64,000 nucleotides of DNA from Parus major (taxonomy: Eukaryota > Chordata > Aves > Passeriformes > Paridae). Below are positions 13,090 through 22,997 of the stretch, in pieces. The notes beneath the pieces were generated by a model, which saw only the letters and a list, made by a program, of their open reading frames with translations, was not told where the DNA came from and ran no database searches. Position 1 is the first letter of the stretch. Each line of letters starts with the position of its first letter. The translations under genes were made by a program, and so were the position numbers. The stretch spans positions 2,210,204-2,274,203 of the forward strand of contig NC_031797.1 of assembly GCF_001522545.3 (NCBI RefSeq), read 5' to 3'.

Positions 13090-13611
13090 NNNNNNNNNNN
13101 NNNNNNNNNNNNNNNNNNNNNNNNNNNNNNNNNNNNNNNNNNNNNNNNNNNNNNNNNNNNNNNNNNNNNNNNNNNNNNNNNNNNNNNNNNNNNNNNNNNN
13201 NNNNNNNNNNNNNNNNNNNNNNNNNNNNNNNNNNNNNNNNNNNNNNNNNNNNNNNNNNNNNNNNNNNNNNNNNNNNNNNNNNNNNNNNNNNNNNNNNNNN
13301 NNNNNNNNNNNNNNNNNNNNNNNNNNNNNNNNNNNNNNNNNNNNNNNNNNNNNNNNNNNNNNNNNNNNNNNNNNNNNNNNNNNNNNNNNNNNNNNNNNNN
13401 NNNNNNNNNNNNNNNNNNNNNNNNNNNNNNNNNNNNNNNNNNNNNNNNNNNNNNNNNNNNNNNNNNNNNNNNNNNNNNNNNNNNNNNNNNNNNNNNNNNN
13501 NNNNNNNNNNNNNNNNNNNNNNNNNNNNNNNNNNNNNNNNNNNNNNNNNNNNNNNNNNNNNNNNNNNNNNNNNNNNNNNNNNNNNNNNNNNNNNNNNNNN
13601 NNNNNNNNNNN
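13090..13611. other. Assembly gap (N)
   Basis: Run of N downstream of the RFX2 stop codon. Confidence 1.
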
Positions 13612-13754
13612 CCATCCCCCACGGTGCCCAGGCAGACAGGAACTGGTCCCACATCCTGGGGTTTGTGAAATCCCCACTCCATGTCCTGCCCAGACGGAGC
13701 AGGGGCGAGGGTGTGTGACCACAGTGCCTTAGGGTGGGCCTTGCTCCCCTTTCC

Positions 13755-14202
13755 NNNNNNNNNNNNNNNNNNNNNNNNNNNNNNNNNNNNNNNNNNNNNN
13801 NNNNNNNNNNNNNNNNNNNNNNNNNNNNNNNNNNNNNNNNNNNNNNNNNNNNNNNNNNNNNNNNNNNNNNNNNNNNNNNNNNNNNNNNNNNNNNNNNNNN
13901 NNNNNNNNNNNNNNNNNNNNNNNNNNNNNNNNNNNNNNNNNNNNNNNNNNNNNNNNNNNNNNNNNNNNNNNNNNNNNNNNNNNNNNNNNNNNNNNNNNNN
14001 NNNNNNNNNNNNNNNNNNNNNNNNNNNNNNNNNNNNNNNNNNNNNNNNNNNNNNNNNNNNNNNNNNNNNNNNNNNNNNNNNNNNNNNNNNNNNNNNNNNN
14101 NNNNNNNNNNNNNNNNNNNNNNNNNNNNNNNNNNNNNNNNNNNNNNNNNNNNNNNNNNNNNNNNNNNNNNNNNNNNNNNNNNNNNNNNNNNNNNNNNNNN
14201 NN
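13755..14202. other. Assembly gap (N)
   Basis: Run of N, only 143 bp after the previous gap. Confidence 1.
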
Positions 14203-14502
14203 CAGGTAGGGAGGGGCTGGCACAGACCGGGGGGCTCAGCTCTCCAGTGGCATTTCCCTGTCTGGATCCCTTTGCCTGTTCCTGCAGTGGCAGTGCAGGG
14301 GAGGCTCCCGTGGGGCTGAGCTGGGGAGCTCAGCAGGGTTTATCCCCCTTTCCCATGTCCCAGGGGGTCTGTGCTGACATGGATTGCCCTGGGGTGCTGT
14401 GGGCTGCACTGGGGTGCTGTGGGCTACAGGGCAGAGTGGGGGATCTGTCATCAAGCTAAACTGCAAAAACAAAGCCCTGGGACAACTCTCTCTGTGAATA
14501 AA

Positions 14503-17084
14503 GGCCGTGTCATAAATAGCTTTTATTATTATGGTTTCTAATGATGCAGTGTTTGGTGTGAGCTTTTCCAGGGGTCTCGTGCACATTTGCCTAGCAGAGA
14601 ATATTCTGTCCAAATCTCTGATTTTCTCATTCCCAGTGGCACTAAGGCAGCTGTGACACTTCCAAACACGTTCCTAATGGCAAGTGAGAGGAGAGTGTGT
14701 GCAGTGGCACATCCTCCCTCTGTCCCACGCTGTTGTGCCAGGGTGATGTTTGTGTGTAAATGTCTCCCATGGAAGGGAGAGAGTGAGAGAGGCAGATTTC
14801 AATGTACATAACCATGAAAACTCCCCGGGTCAGAGTCCACACTTGGGATCTTGCTGATGAGATAAGAGAGTCTGAAAAAACAACTGAGCAACCAAATCTT
14901 AACTGCTCTGCTCCCACTGAGGGCCACAGGAAGTTCAGCTGCTCCTCTGAGGGAAGCCAGCGTGCAAAGGAGATGCTCTGGAGCTCTGCAGCAGCGTGTG
15001 AGGAGGCTGGAGAAGCACCCAAACCCCCCTGCACACAATTCCCAGCTAAACCTGAACAGCAATAAACATGTATCCATGCTCAGGCCTGCACAAGGAGTGT
15101 CGTGGTCCCATTTCTTCTGTGAGGCCTGAGAGGTGCCTGGAGATGCTGCAGCAGCCTCGGGGGGATGCAGGAGCTGCCCAGGGCAGGGTAATTAAAGCAG
15201 TTTGGGGCAGGGATCTGGGGTGTGCAGGAGGGCAGGTTCCCCCTGGAGCAGCAGCTGGTGTGTCACAGCCTCAGAGGGGAGGAGAGGCTGATGGATCAGA
15301 CACAGGGCCACAGGAGGATTTTCTAATTAAGCCTCCAGACTAATTGAGAGGATGGGAGCAGTGAGGATGGGGAGGGATGCGACAAGTGCTGGGGCATTCC
15401 TGCTCTGACCCCTCAGGAAGGTTCAGCCTCTGGCCTTTGCTTCACTCTCCCTCTGGATTAAGCCCAGTCTGGCTGGACCAGACAGAGCCTCTTCCATTGG
15501 GAATCTCGAGTCTGGAAGCAGGAGATTACTTCCCCCAGGGGAGCTGGGCAGCACCTCCTAACCCTGAGCAAATCTGCCTCTAAGCAGAAAGCAAACACAG
15601 CTCCAAATCCTCCTGTTGGTACCTACACCCCCACCCCCAGCCTGCCTCTGGCTCCATCACCCCTCCCAGATGGGCAAATCCCGCAGGGATTTCAGCACAA
15701 GCATCCCAGCATTTTGTTTTCCACCTCTTCCCAAGCAGCAGAGAGCAGCAGGAGGTGGCAGGAGAAGGGCAGGTGGCCAGGGTTGACACCAAGCCCAGGG
15801 AAATCAGAGGGGGACAACATTCCAGAAGCAGCTGGACATTGCCAGTCCCTGGGGCTCATCCCAGAACCTTGGAGCTGGGCAGGGTGGCACAGCCCAGGGA
15901 CTCCTTGGGAGCAGCCCAAGGGGCAGGGGACACTCAGTGCCACCAGCCTGGGAGGTGCTGCTGCTCTGGGGACGTCTTGGAGAGCTTCAATCCTGCCAGG
16001 ATGGGAGGGTGGGGTGAGCCCCAGACTCACCCCCTGTTTGTCCCCTCGGGAATGTGTCCCGTGGCTGGGATGGCTTTAGGTTCGTGGTGTGGCACTCCTG
16101 GATTGTCCCCAGTGTGTCAGAACAGGCACCTACATCTAGGACACCTCTGGGACTGGGGGACTTGTGAAGAGAAATGGGATGGAGTTCTCAAAATGAACCA
16201 ACACAAAAACAGATTTGAAAACAGGGGCCAGAGCCACCTTCTGTTGTTTGCTCACAACTTCTCCCATCATTTGGTCTGAAACAGCATCTCCTCTTGTGCC
16301 AGTGGAGCCCTCAGCCTGTCCATGTGGCCACAGGGCACAGGAGCATCAGCCAAGCCCCTGCCTGCACTGGCAGGAGAGGCTCAGGTGGGCTCCCAGCATC
16401 AGCCCTTCAGTGGCAGCTCCAGTTTCCCCCTGCCCTGCATTGTCCCCAGCCCGGTGTCCCCAGCCCTCTGTGTCCTCACCTTCCCCAGCACGGGGCTCAG
16501 GCCATGGGGATGTTTCATTCCAGACCCTTCCCCAAGGAGCCGGGAGTCCTCCTGTCCCCCAGCCCTGCTCCCTCCCTGGCCTGGGGGATGTTTCTATAGG
16601 GAGAAGGGCCTTTCCCTGCTGCTCTGGCAGCACTGAGAGCTCCAAGGAGTCCCTGGACAGAATCCCTCCCCTCCATGTGGCTGTCACTGCACAGGGCAGG
16701 GACACTGAGGCACAGACTAAGAGGGCTCGTGGCTGCAATTCACTGCTGCCCTGGGTACCAGAGGGGACAGGTTCTGCTGGCCCTGCCCTGCCTCTCCCTG
16801 GCTGCAGCTGAGGAGGAGCCCAGCTCAGCCAGGGCTCAGCTGGGTCACTTTAACCACAAACAGGCTTCACCTGGAGCAGGCAGTCTGGGGGCAGGTCCAC
16901 AACCACCCCTGCAGTTCCTTCAGGGTGTGTTTATAAACCCACACCCCCTCACCCCAGGAGCTTTCTCTCTGTTTCTTTCCTTTTCTTTTTAATTTTCTTT
17001 TTCTTTCTTTTTCTTTCTTTTTTTTTTTTNNNNNNNNNNNNNNNNNNNNNNNNNNNNNNNNNNNNNNNNNNNNNNNNNNNNNNN

Positions 17085-17122
<38 letters not shown>

Positions 17123-17377
17123 CTTTGTGCTTTGGGAGCCTTAGTTTGGAGCTGAGGGGAATTTGGGAGTTACTGCCTTGGGGTGTCTGGGATGTACTGC
17201 TAGAATTTAGAACTTCCACCTTTCCAGTGCTACCAAGCAGGTAAGGACCTAACAATGACCTCCTCCAGTGCCCCTGGGCTGGCTTTGGGGGCTGCAGCCC
17301 AGAGCAGGGCTCTGTCCCAGGGCTGCTGTGGCCAGGGTGTCCCAGGGCTGTCCTTCTGCTGTCCCAGGTGAAGGACA
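14503..17377. other. Intergenic region between RFX2 and the LARP6-like gene
   Basis: No exon with recognisable protein similarity on either strand. Open frames here (for example 16215-16811 +) look like random GC-rich frames. A pyrimidine tract with a small gap occupies 16969-17120. An unseen 5' UTR exon of the LARP6-like gene could lie here. Confidence 0.5.
16969..17120. repeat. Pyrimidine / poly-T tract with a 55-base gap
   Basis: Starts as CTTT/CTTTTT repeats and becomes pure T on both sides of Ns at 17030-17084. The gap probably reflects failure to assemble a long homopolymer. About 260 bp upstream of the proposed LARP6-like start. Confidence 0.85.
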
Positions 17378-19138
17378 ATGTCTGCACGAGGCTCTGCAGC
17401 AGCCTTGGGGCTCAGTTCCCAGCCCAGCTGCAGCACTCCGGTGCCTGCACCAAGGAATTCCCTCCTGGCACAGCCTGTCCCTCCTCCACGGAGCTGCTCC
17501 CTTGCCCTGCTCGGCCAGGAGGACATCGTGGAGAGCTACAGCGGGTACGTGGGGAGGGGCTGAGCCCTGCTCCTTGCCTGTGCTCACCCTCAGGGGACAC
17601 ATCCCGTGTCTGGGATGTGTTTGATTCAGTCCAGCTCTCCTGGGAGGCTCACGGGGCTGTTCCCTGCGCCCAGGGCAAGGCTGGTGGCAGCCCTGGTGCC
17701 TCTGCTGTCCCACCACGGTGCCTGGGACCAGCTCACGCCCGTGTCCCCTCTGCTGTGCCAGGAACTCCTGCGAGCTGGGGGTGGCTCTGCTGGACTGCAG
17801 CTGCTCGGCCCCAGACCCGCAGCTGGTGCGCAGGATCGTGGCCCAGGTGGAGTTTTACCTGTCCGACGAGAACCTGGCCAAGGACACCTTCCTCCTCAAG
17901 CACGTGCAGAAGAACAAGATGGGCTTTGTCAGCATCAAGCTGCTGACATCCTTCAAGAAGGTGGGTCCTGGCTGCCGTGTCAGGTGATGCAGGGCTGGGC
18001 TCTGCTCCCAGGCAGGGTGAACACCCCTCAAAACACCCCCAGGGCTGCATTCACCTCTGCCCGTGCCTTCCCTGGACTGCTTTGGAAGCGCTCATCCCTT
18101 CACCAAAAAAACCCAGGGAAGTGCTGGTGGTGTGGCTTAGGGGGAAGTTGTGGTTCTTGTCAGAGCCTGGGGGACACTGGGGACTGTGCAGACCCCAAAG
18201 CTGCTCACGTAGGTCGGGGACATTGCCCTGGGGGACAGGGACACTGCCGTGGGGGCACTGGATGGGGTCACAGCCTGCCCTAAGGGTGGGTTTAGGGTGT
18301 GGAGAGCAGGGGATGGAGACCGATGGGGATTCCACCCCTCTCTGCACAGGTGAAATACCTGACCCGGGACTGGCGCCTCACCCTGTACGCCCTCAAGTTC
18401 TCGGCGCTGCTGGAGGTGAACAAGGAGGGCACCAAAGTCAGGCGGCGGCTCCCCATCCCCGAGCACCTGCTGAGCGTCCCCCCCAGCAAGCTGCTGGCCT
18501 GGGAGCTGCAGCCGCGGCAGCAGGAGCTGCTGCTGCAGGAGACCTTCCTGGAGACCATCGCGAGGATGTTCAGCCCCTTCGGAGCCATCGCCTCCATCCG
18601 CCTGCTGCGGCCGGGCCGCAAGCTGCCCTCGGACGTGCGCAGGTACTCGGGGCGCTTCCCCGAGCTGCTGAGCCGCTGCTGTGCCCTGGTGGAGTACGAG
18701 AGCCTGGAGAGCGCCCACAGAGCCTTCGAGAGCCTCGGGCACCGCGACTGGCACGGCGTCAGGGTGGTGCGGCTGTGCGGGAAGGGGGGGAAGAAGAAAG
18801 GCGAGGAGGAGCGGGCGGGCTGGAAGGGGCCGGAGGCGGCTCCGAGCTTCCCCCGAAGCCTCGGGGCTTCCCTGGCCAGCAGCTCTCCGGAGTCGGATGA
18901 TGATGCCTCGGGGTCGCTGTCCCTCCTCCTGAAGCAGGACCTGCTGGCACCGACCTGGCCTGGCGGCGATTTCACTCCTGGAAATTCCAGCGCCTTCCCC
19001 GGCTCGCTGCTCCCCGGCGGGGGCTGGGACCCGCTGGGGCTGGGCTTGGGCACCGAGAGCCGCCGGGGCAGCGCCGAGGGGTCCTGGACACCCTGGGCCA
19101 GCGGGCTCTGTCCTGCGGCCAGCGCTCCTCCCAGCTGA
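17378..19138 (+). CDS. LARP6-like La-related RNA-binding protein
   Basis: La-related protein of the LARP6 group; LARP6 binds structured mRNA such as the collagen 5' stem-loop through a La motif plus RRM. Exons 17378-17544, 17762-17960, 18350-19138 have consistent phases and match the LARP6 exon plan, with a junction between SFKK and VKYLTRDW. The La motif (about residues 70-155) carries VEFYLSDENLAKDTFLLKHV, KNKMGFVSIKLLTSFKK and TRDWRLTLYALK. The RRM (about 175-270) carries FLETIARMFSPFGAIASIRL, RPGRKLPSDVRR and CCALVEYESLESA. A basic KKKGEEER patch follows. The open frame is 384 codons; human LARP6 is about 490 aa. The ATG at 17378 is tentative: the N-terminus is not conserved and an upstream exon is possible. 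The frame ends before a SUZ-C-like tail that is present in another frame. Probably the second vertebrate paralogue (larp6b type) rather than the LARP6 orthologue. Confidence 0.85.
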
Positions 19139-19167
19139 GCCCTGGCAGCACCCTGGGAGCCCCTCGG

Positions 19168-19254
19168 TGTGGGACCGGGTCCTGCGCCTGCCCCACGGCC
19201 CCGAGGGCTCCGGCGGCAGCTTCGGGAGAGGAGAACTCGTCCTCCGGCGCTGAG
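19168..19254 (+). CDS. SUZ-C-like C-terminal segment, out of frame with the LARP6-like CDS
   Basis: In the frame starting GTG at 19168 the sequence reads VWDRVLRLPHGPEGSGG, then SFGRGELVLRR and a TGA at 19252-19254. This closely resembles the SUZ-C tail of LARP6 (VLRLPRGPDNTRGF). The main frame of the preceding exon is shifted by one and stops at 19136-19138. Either a small indel (assembly or real) separates the two, or the conserved tail has been lost from the protein. Confidence 0.6.
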
Positions 19255-19520
19255 ACTCCTTCAGATTCAGGGTTAGGGTTTATTATTTCCTTTCTTTTCC
19301 CTTTTTCTCTCGAGCAGAAGAATTTTCTGTGGCCCTGCGAGCTGTGGGCGGTGGCAGTGCAGCTGATCCAGGGGACAGAAGTTTTGGGGCAAGGATGATG
19401 CTCGAGGCAGACGCTGAGCAGCAGCAGGAGCTGGGCCGTGCTGTGCTCGTGCCGCTGGGACTGTGCTTGCTCAGGGCCCAGAGCTGGGTTTGGGGTCCAG
19501 GTGTTGGATGAGAAATGGGC

Positions 19521-19526
19521 AATAAA
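19521..19526 (+). terminator. Polyadenylation signal, LARP6-like gene
   Basis: AATAAA about 380 bp after the in-frame stop and 270 bp after the SUZ-C-like frame stop. Confidence 0.6.
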
Positions 19527-20649
19527 GAGAGATTAAGTTTCCAGGCATTCTCTGGTTGATGCTGTGATTTTTTTCCCCCCTTTTTTTCACTGTTTTTTTT
19601 AAAGGGAAGGAGGGTCTCTGCTTGCAGCTGCCTCCCTTGCTGTCCTTGGGGTGGTGGGGACACTGAGGGGTGCCCAGGGCAGGTGGCCCAGGTTGGCTGA
19701 GCCTGAGAGAGACAGGAGTGATGGCTGTGGTGGCAGGACCGTGGTTCCTCCTGGCTGTTGGCTGCTCAAGGCTCTCTGGCATCTCTCAGGATGGAATGTG
19801 GGGGGCTCCTGTGTCCTGCTGCTCCCACAGCCCCCCCAGCTCCTCTGGGAAAGGGTTAAGGGAGGCTACAGGTGGCTCTCAGGGGTCTGCCAGTGCAAGA
19901 GCCCTTGGTGTGGAGCCAGAGCTGGGATGTGGTGGGCTGAGTCCTGTGCCTGCAGTGTTGGACTGGAGGATTCAGGTGGGCAGGGCTGGTGAGGGGATGG
20001 GGTCACACCTTGTGTGAGGAGAGGTTTGAGGGCAGTCCCTGCAGCTGGGAGCCTCTGGCTGAGGATGAGGGGGGTGGAAAACAAAGCAGGTGTGAGTTCT
20101 GGTGCCCATCACCCAGCCAGGACTCCAGCACTGAGGATTTGTTCTACAGGTAGTGAGAATTCTCTGGATCAAGAATTCCTTGTCCTTGTGGAGAACTTGT
20201 TTCCCAGAGCCCAGCTGGGAGTGGCCTTTTGCTGGGACAAGCAGGTCTGGGAAACTCCTGAAGAGAGAACTTCTTGTCCCAAGTGCTCAGGGAGCCACCA
20301 GGAAAGTTCCATCCTAAACCTGCTGGCTGGGAATGGAGAAGGATTGGTGGGAACTGGGATTGTCTTGGCCCCAGTGCCTGGAGAAAGATGAGGAGGAGAA
20401 AGATGGACACCAGAGCTGCTTCCCAAGACTTGGAGAGAGGAAATGTTCTGCTCCTCAGGGAGCTGCTCAGCTGAGTTCCCCAAGAATCTTTGAGGAATTT
20501 CTTTCTGAACCTTTGGAGCAGGTAATTCCCAGGTCTGGAGGGTAATCCCAGTGCACAGCCCCTCTCTCTTTCCCACTGTGGCAGGACAAAACCACCCCCT
20601 CCCTGCTCCCCCACTCCAGATCCTGGAGGTTTTCAACAAAAATATCCTT
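19527..20649. other. Intergenic, between convergent genes
   Basis: Between the LARP6-like poly(A) signal and the IFI30 poly(A) signal. No gene or repeat recognised. Confidence 0.6.
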
Positions 20650-20655
20650 TTTATT
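20650..20655 (-). terminator. Polyadenylation signal, IFI30
   Basis: AATAAA on the - strand (TTTATT on +), about 30 bases after the IFI30 stop, giving a very short 3' UTR. Confidence 0.65.
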
Positions 20656-20686
20656 GGCCTCTCTCCCAGTGCTCCCAGAACTTCCC

Positions 20687-22448
20687 TCAGCGCCTGCAGC
20701 CAGAGGGGAACTTCGGGGCCTTGGAGCCCCCACAGGCTTCAGGCTTCTCCCCCTGCCAGAGAGAAACCATTAGAGGCCCAGCAGGGATGGGGATGTGTCC
20801 CCAAGCCCTGCTGTCCCCTCAGAGCCCTGTCCCACCTGGTAGAGGTGGCAAACCAGCCCCAGCAGCGAAGCCTCTGCCTGTGCCTGCAGCTCGTCCGTGT
20901 GCTTCTGTGGGGGGACACGGGGCCGGTCAGGGGGGTCCCCACGGTGTCCCAGCCCCAGGTGGCACCCCAGTTCCCCCCTGCCATACCCCATTGACGGTGA
21001 TCCAGGGCACGTACTGGTGCGGGGGGTCCAGCGCCTCGGTCACTTGGGCGTTGTGGTGCATCAGGGCCACCCCCGTGTCCCCCTGCACGCAGGCGGTGAC
21101 ACGGCCACTGTCCACCTCTGGGGCGTAGATCTGCAGGCACTGCCGGGCACAGGGGATGTGGGGGCGGTCAAGGGGACGGGGACAGCCCCCAGATGGGGCA
21201 CGAGGGGCAGGGAGGGGGACATACAGCCTCCAGGTTCTTGGTGACGGAGCTGCCCGACTCCAGGCAGAAAATGACGGGGAAGTAGGTGCTGAAGTTCTTG
21301 GCCTCGTGCATCAGACAGGCCTACGGGGACAGGGCGGGTGGTGAGGGGCCACCGGACCCCCCCCGTGCCAGCACCGTGGGAACGGGGACCGTCACCTCCA
21401 TCATGTTGCCCAAACATTCCTCGGGGCCGTGCTGGCACTCAAAGTCCAACTTCCCGCTGACGTTCCTCTCCTGCGGGACCAACCGGTCTGAGCGGGGCCG
21501 GCGGCACCGGGCGAGCGCCCGCGGCCCCGGCAGGGCCGGCTCCTACCTGGGCGTTGCCGTAGGGCACCAGGGTGATGTTCAGCATCTCTTCGGGCAGCAG
21601 CAGCCAGGTGGAGAAGAGCTTGGTGACCAGGAACTCGCGGCACGCTGGGCACAGGCTCTCGTAGTACAGGCTGAGCTGCACGGGCGCGGCCGCGGGGTGC
21701 GGGAGGCTGGGACAGCGGCTCTCCACCTGCACACGGGGAGGTTTCGGGGTACACGGGGGGGATACGGCTGCAGCCCCCATCCCCGTATCTGCAGGGATGG
21801 GGCAAAGCTCTAGGGATGCAGGGAAGAAGGAGGATGAGTGTGTGCAGGGCTAGAGGAAGTGAGAGTGGCCGGGAGCTTTCTGCTGCCGCAGGATCCTGTG
21901 CGGAGCTGAACACCCAGCGCTGGGGCTTTCCACTAGAACTTCCCCAAAATATTTCAGGGGAAAACAAATTTAGACCAGGACATGCCTGGGCGGGGGCATG
22001 GCCAGGGGGAAGCTGCAGCCCCGTGGGGCTCACAGGGCGGTGACTGCTTGGGGCAGAATAAGCCGAAAAGCAGAAGTGCCGGCGGCAGCCGGGGAGGGGC
22101 CGCGGGCAGGGTCCGGCTGGACCAAGGCCATTCCCCAGGGATGCTGGGGATTGCCGTAGTGCCCGTGTGGCACCCGAGGCTCAGCATCCCTGCCCGTGGC
22201 ACAGCCTGTGCCTTAGCGATGCTCGCTCCAGGCGCTGTCCCAGCCCTGTCCCCTCGTCCCCGCTGCCGGGTGGCGCTGCCCTTGTCCCCAGCCCCGGCAG
22301 CAGCAGCGGCTCTGACCTGGCAGGCGACGGCGATGTCCCGCGAGCTGCACCAGCGGTGGGCAGGGTAATCACAGCCGGGGGCCACCGCGAGCCCCGGGGC
22401 CAGCAGGGCCAGCAGGGTCAGCAGGGCCAGCGGCACCGCGGGGGCCAT
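20687..22448 (-). CDS. IFI30: IFI30 / GILT, gamma-interferon-inducible lysosomal thiol reductase
   Basis: Reduces protein disulfides at acidic pH in lysosomes and so aids MHC class II antigen processing. Seven exons in transcript order: 22448-22317, 21726-21547, 21470-21396, 21320-21225, 21139-20987, 20904-20836, 20752-20687; 256 aa, human about 250. The Met is followed by a hydrophobic signal peptide ([19 protein letters not shown]). The CXXC active site is C70-P-A-C73 in [12 protein letters not shown]. The GILT signature [16 protein letters not shown] fits CQHGX2ECX2NX4C. Sequons NIT, NVS and NFS fit N-glycosylation and mannose-6-phosphate sorting. [11 protein letters not shown] matches the conserved EYVPWVTVNG. 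The last exon (GEKPEAC...GC) aligns with the mammalian GKKPDVC tail and keeps two late cysteines. It lies about 550 bp downstream of the PIK3R2 3' end on the same strand. Confidence 0.95.
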
Positions 22449-22492
22449 GAGGACGCCGGGGTGACGCGGAAACGAGCCCGTCCCAGCGGGGA

Positions 22493-22499
22493 CTTTTAA
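22493..22499 (-). promoter_or_regulatory. TATA-like element of IFI30
   Basis: TTAAAAG on the - strand, 45-51 bases upstream of the IFI30 ATG. This would leave a 5' UTR of about 15-20 bases. No clear GAS (TTCNNNGAA) element was found in the surrounding GC-rich 500 bp. Confidence 0.4.
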
Positions 22500-22991
22500 G
22501 GCTCGGCTGCCCCCGCCTCCTGCGCCCTTCCTGCCCCTCCTGCCGCCCCAGCCGCCGCCTCCCGTGACGCTCCGGCCCACGTGGGGCTCCGGCCGCCGGG
22601 TCCCCGCTGTCCCTGCCCGGGAGCTCGGGGCTCGCAGCCGCACATTCCCCGCGGGTTGTGACAGGTCCGGCAGTGAAACCCAGCCTGGAGCAGCCACGCG
22701 TGGAGCTCCCCGAGCTGGAACCGGGGCTGGCTCCAGCCCGGCCCGGGGGTGCCGGGGCAGCTGCGGGAAGGGGGTGCAGCCCAGCACAGCCCGAGCTCAA
22801 TTTCGGGGCCGAGCGGGGAGGAACCTCGTCGTTCCCCGGTTTGCAGCCGCTGTTTCCGGCCCCGGGGAGCACAATCCTGGCACGATGGGTCACATCCTGC
22901 ACCCAGCCCAGGAACTGGGGCACAGCCCCACCACCCTCCTGCCCCCGCACAACCTCCCACAGCAATCCAGCAGCCTGCTTCATTAACTCTG

Positions 22992-22997
22992 TTTATT
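22992..22997 (-). terminator. Candidate PIK3R2 poly(A) signal
   Basis: AATAAA on the - strand (TTTATT on +). A second copy lies upstream in the transcript at 23182-23187. Either would end a 2.8-3.0 kb PIK3R2 3' UTR. Confidence 0.45.

Larger units (their letters stand above)
12362..14502 (+). other. Probable RFX2 3' UTR, with two gaps
   Basis: Follows the RFX2 TGA at 12359-12361. AATAAA occurs at 14497-14502, and another at 15061-15066 is an alternative. The extent is inferred, because gaps at 13090-13611 and 13755-14202 interrupt it. No other gene seen. Confidence 0.45.

Noticed and set aside
16215..16811. 198-codon + strand frame upstream of the LARP6-like gene
   Set aside because: No domain, no splice-site support and overlapping open frames in the other two phases; typical of GC-rich non-coding DNA.
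19269..19279. GGGTTAGGGTT resembling telomere repeat
   Set aside because: Fewer than two units; no array, so chance.
20770..20904. IFI30 ending in a 44-residue read-through exon with a stop at 20770-20772
   Set aside because: A donor at CAG|GTGGGA (20836) and a downstream exon 20752-20687 with the conserved GEKPEAC tail fit the known GILT C-terminus better.
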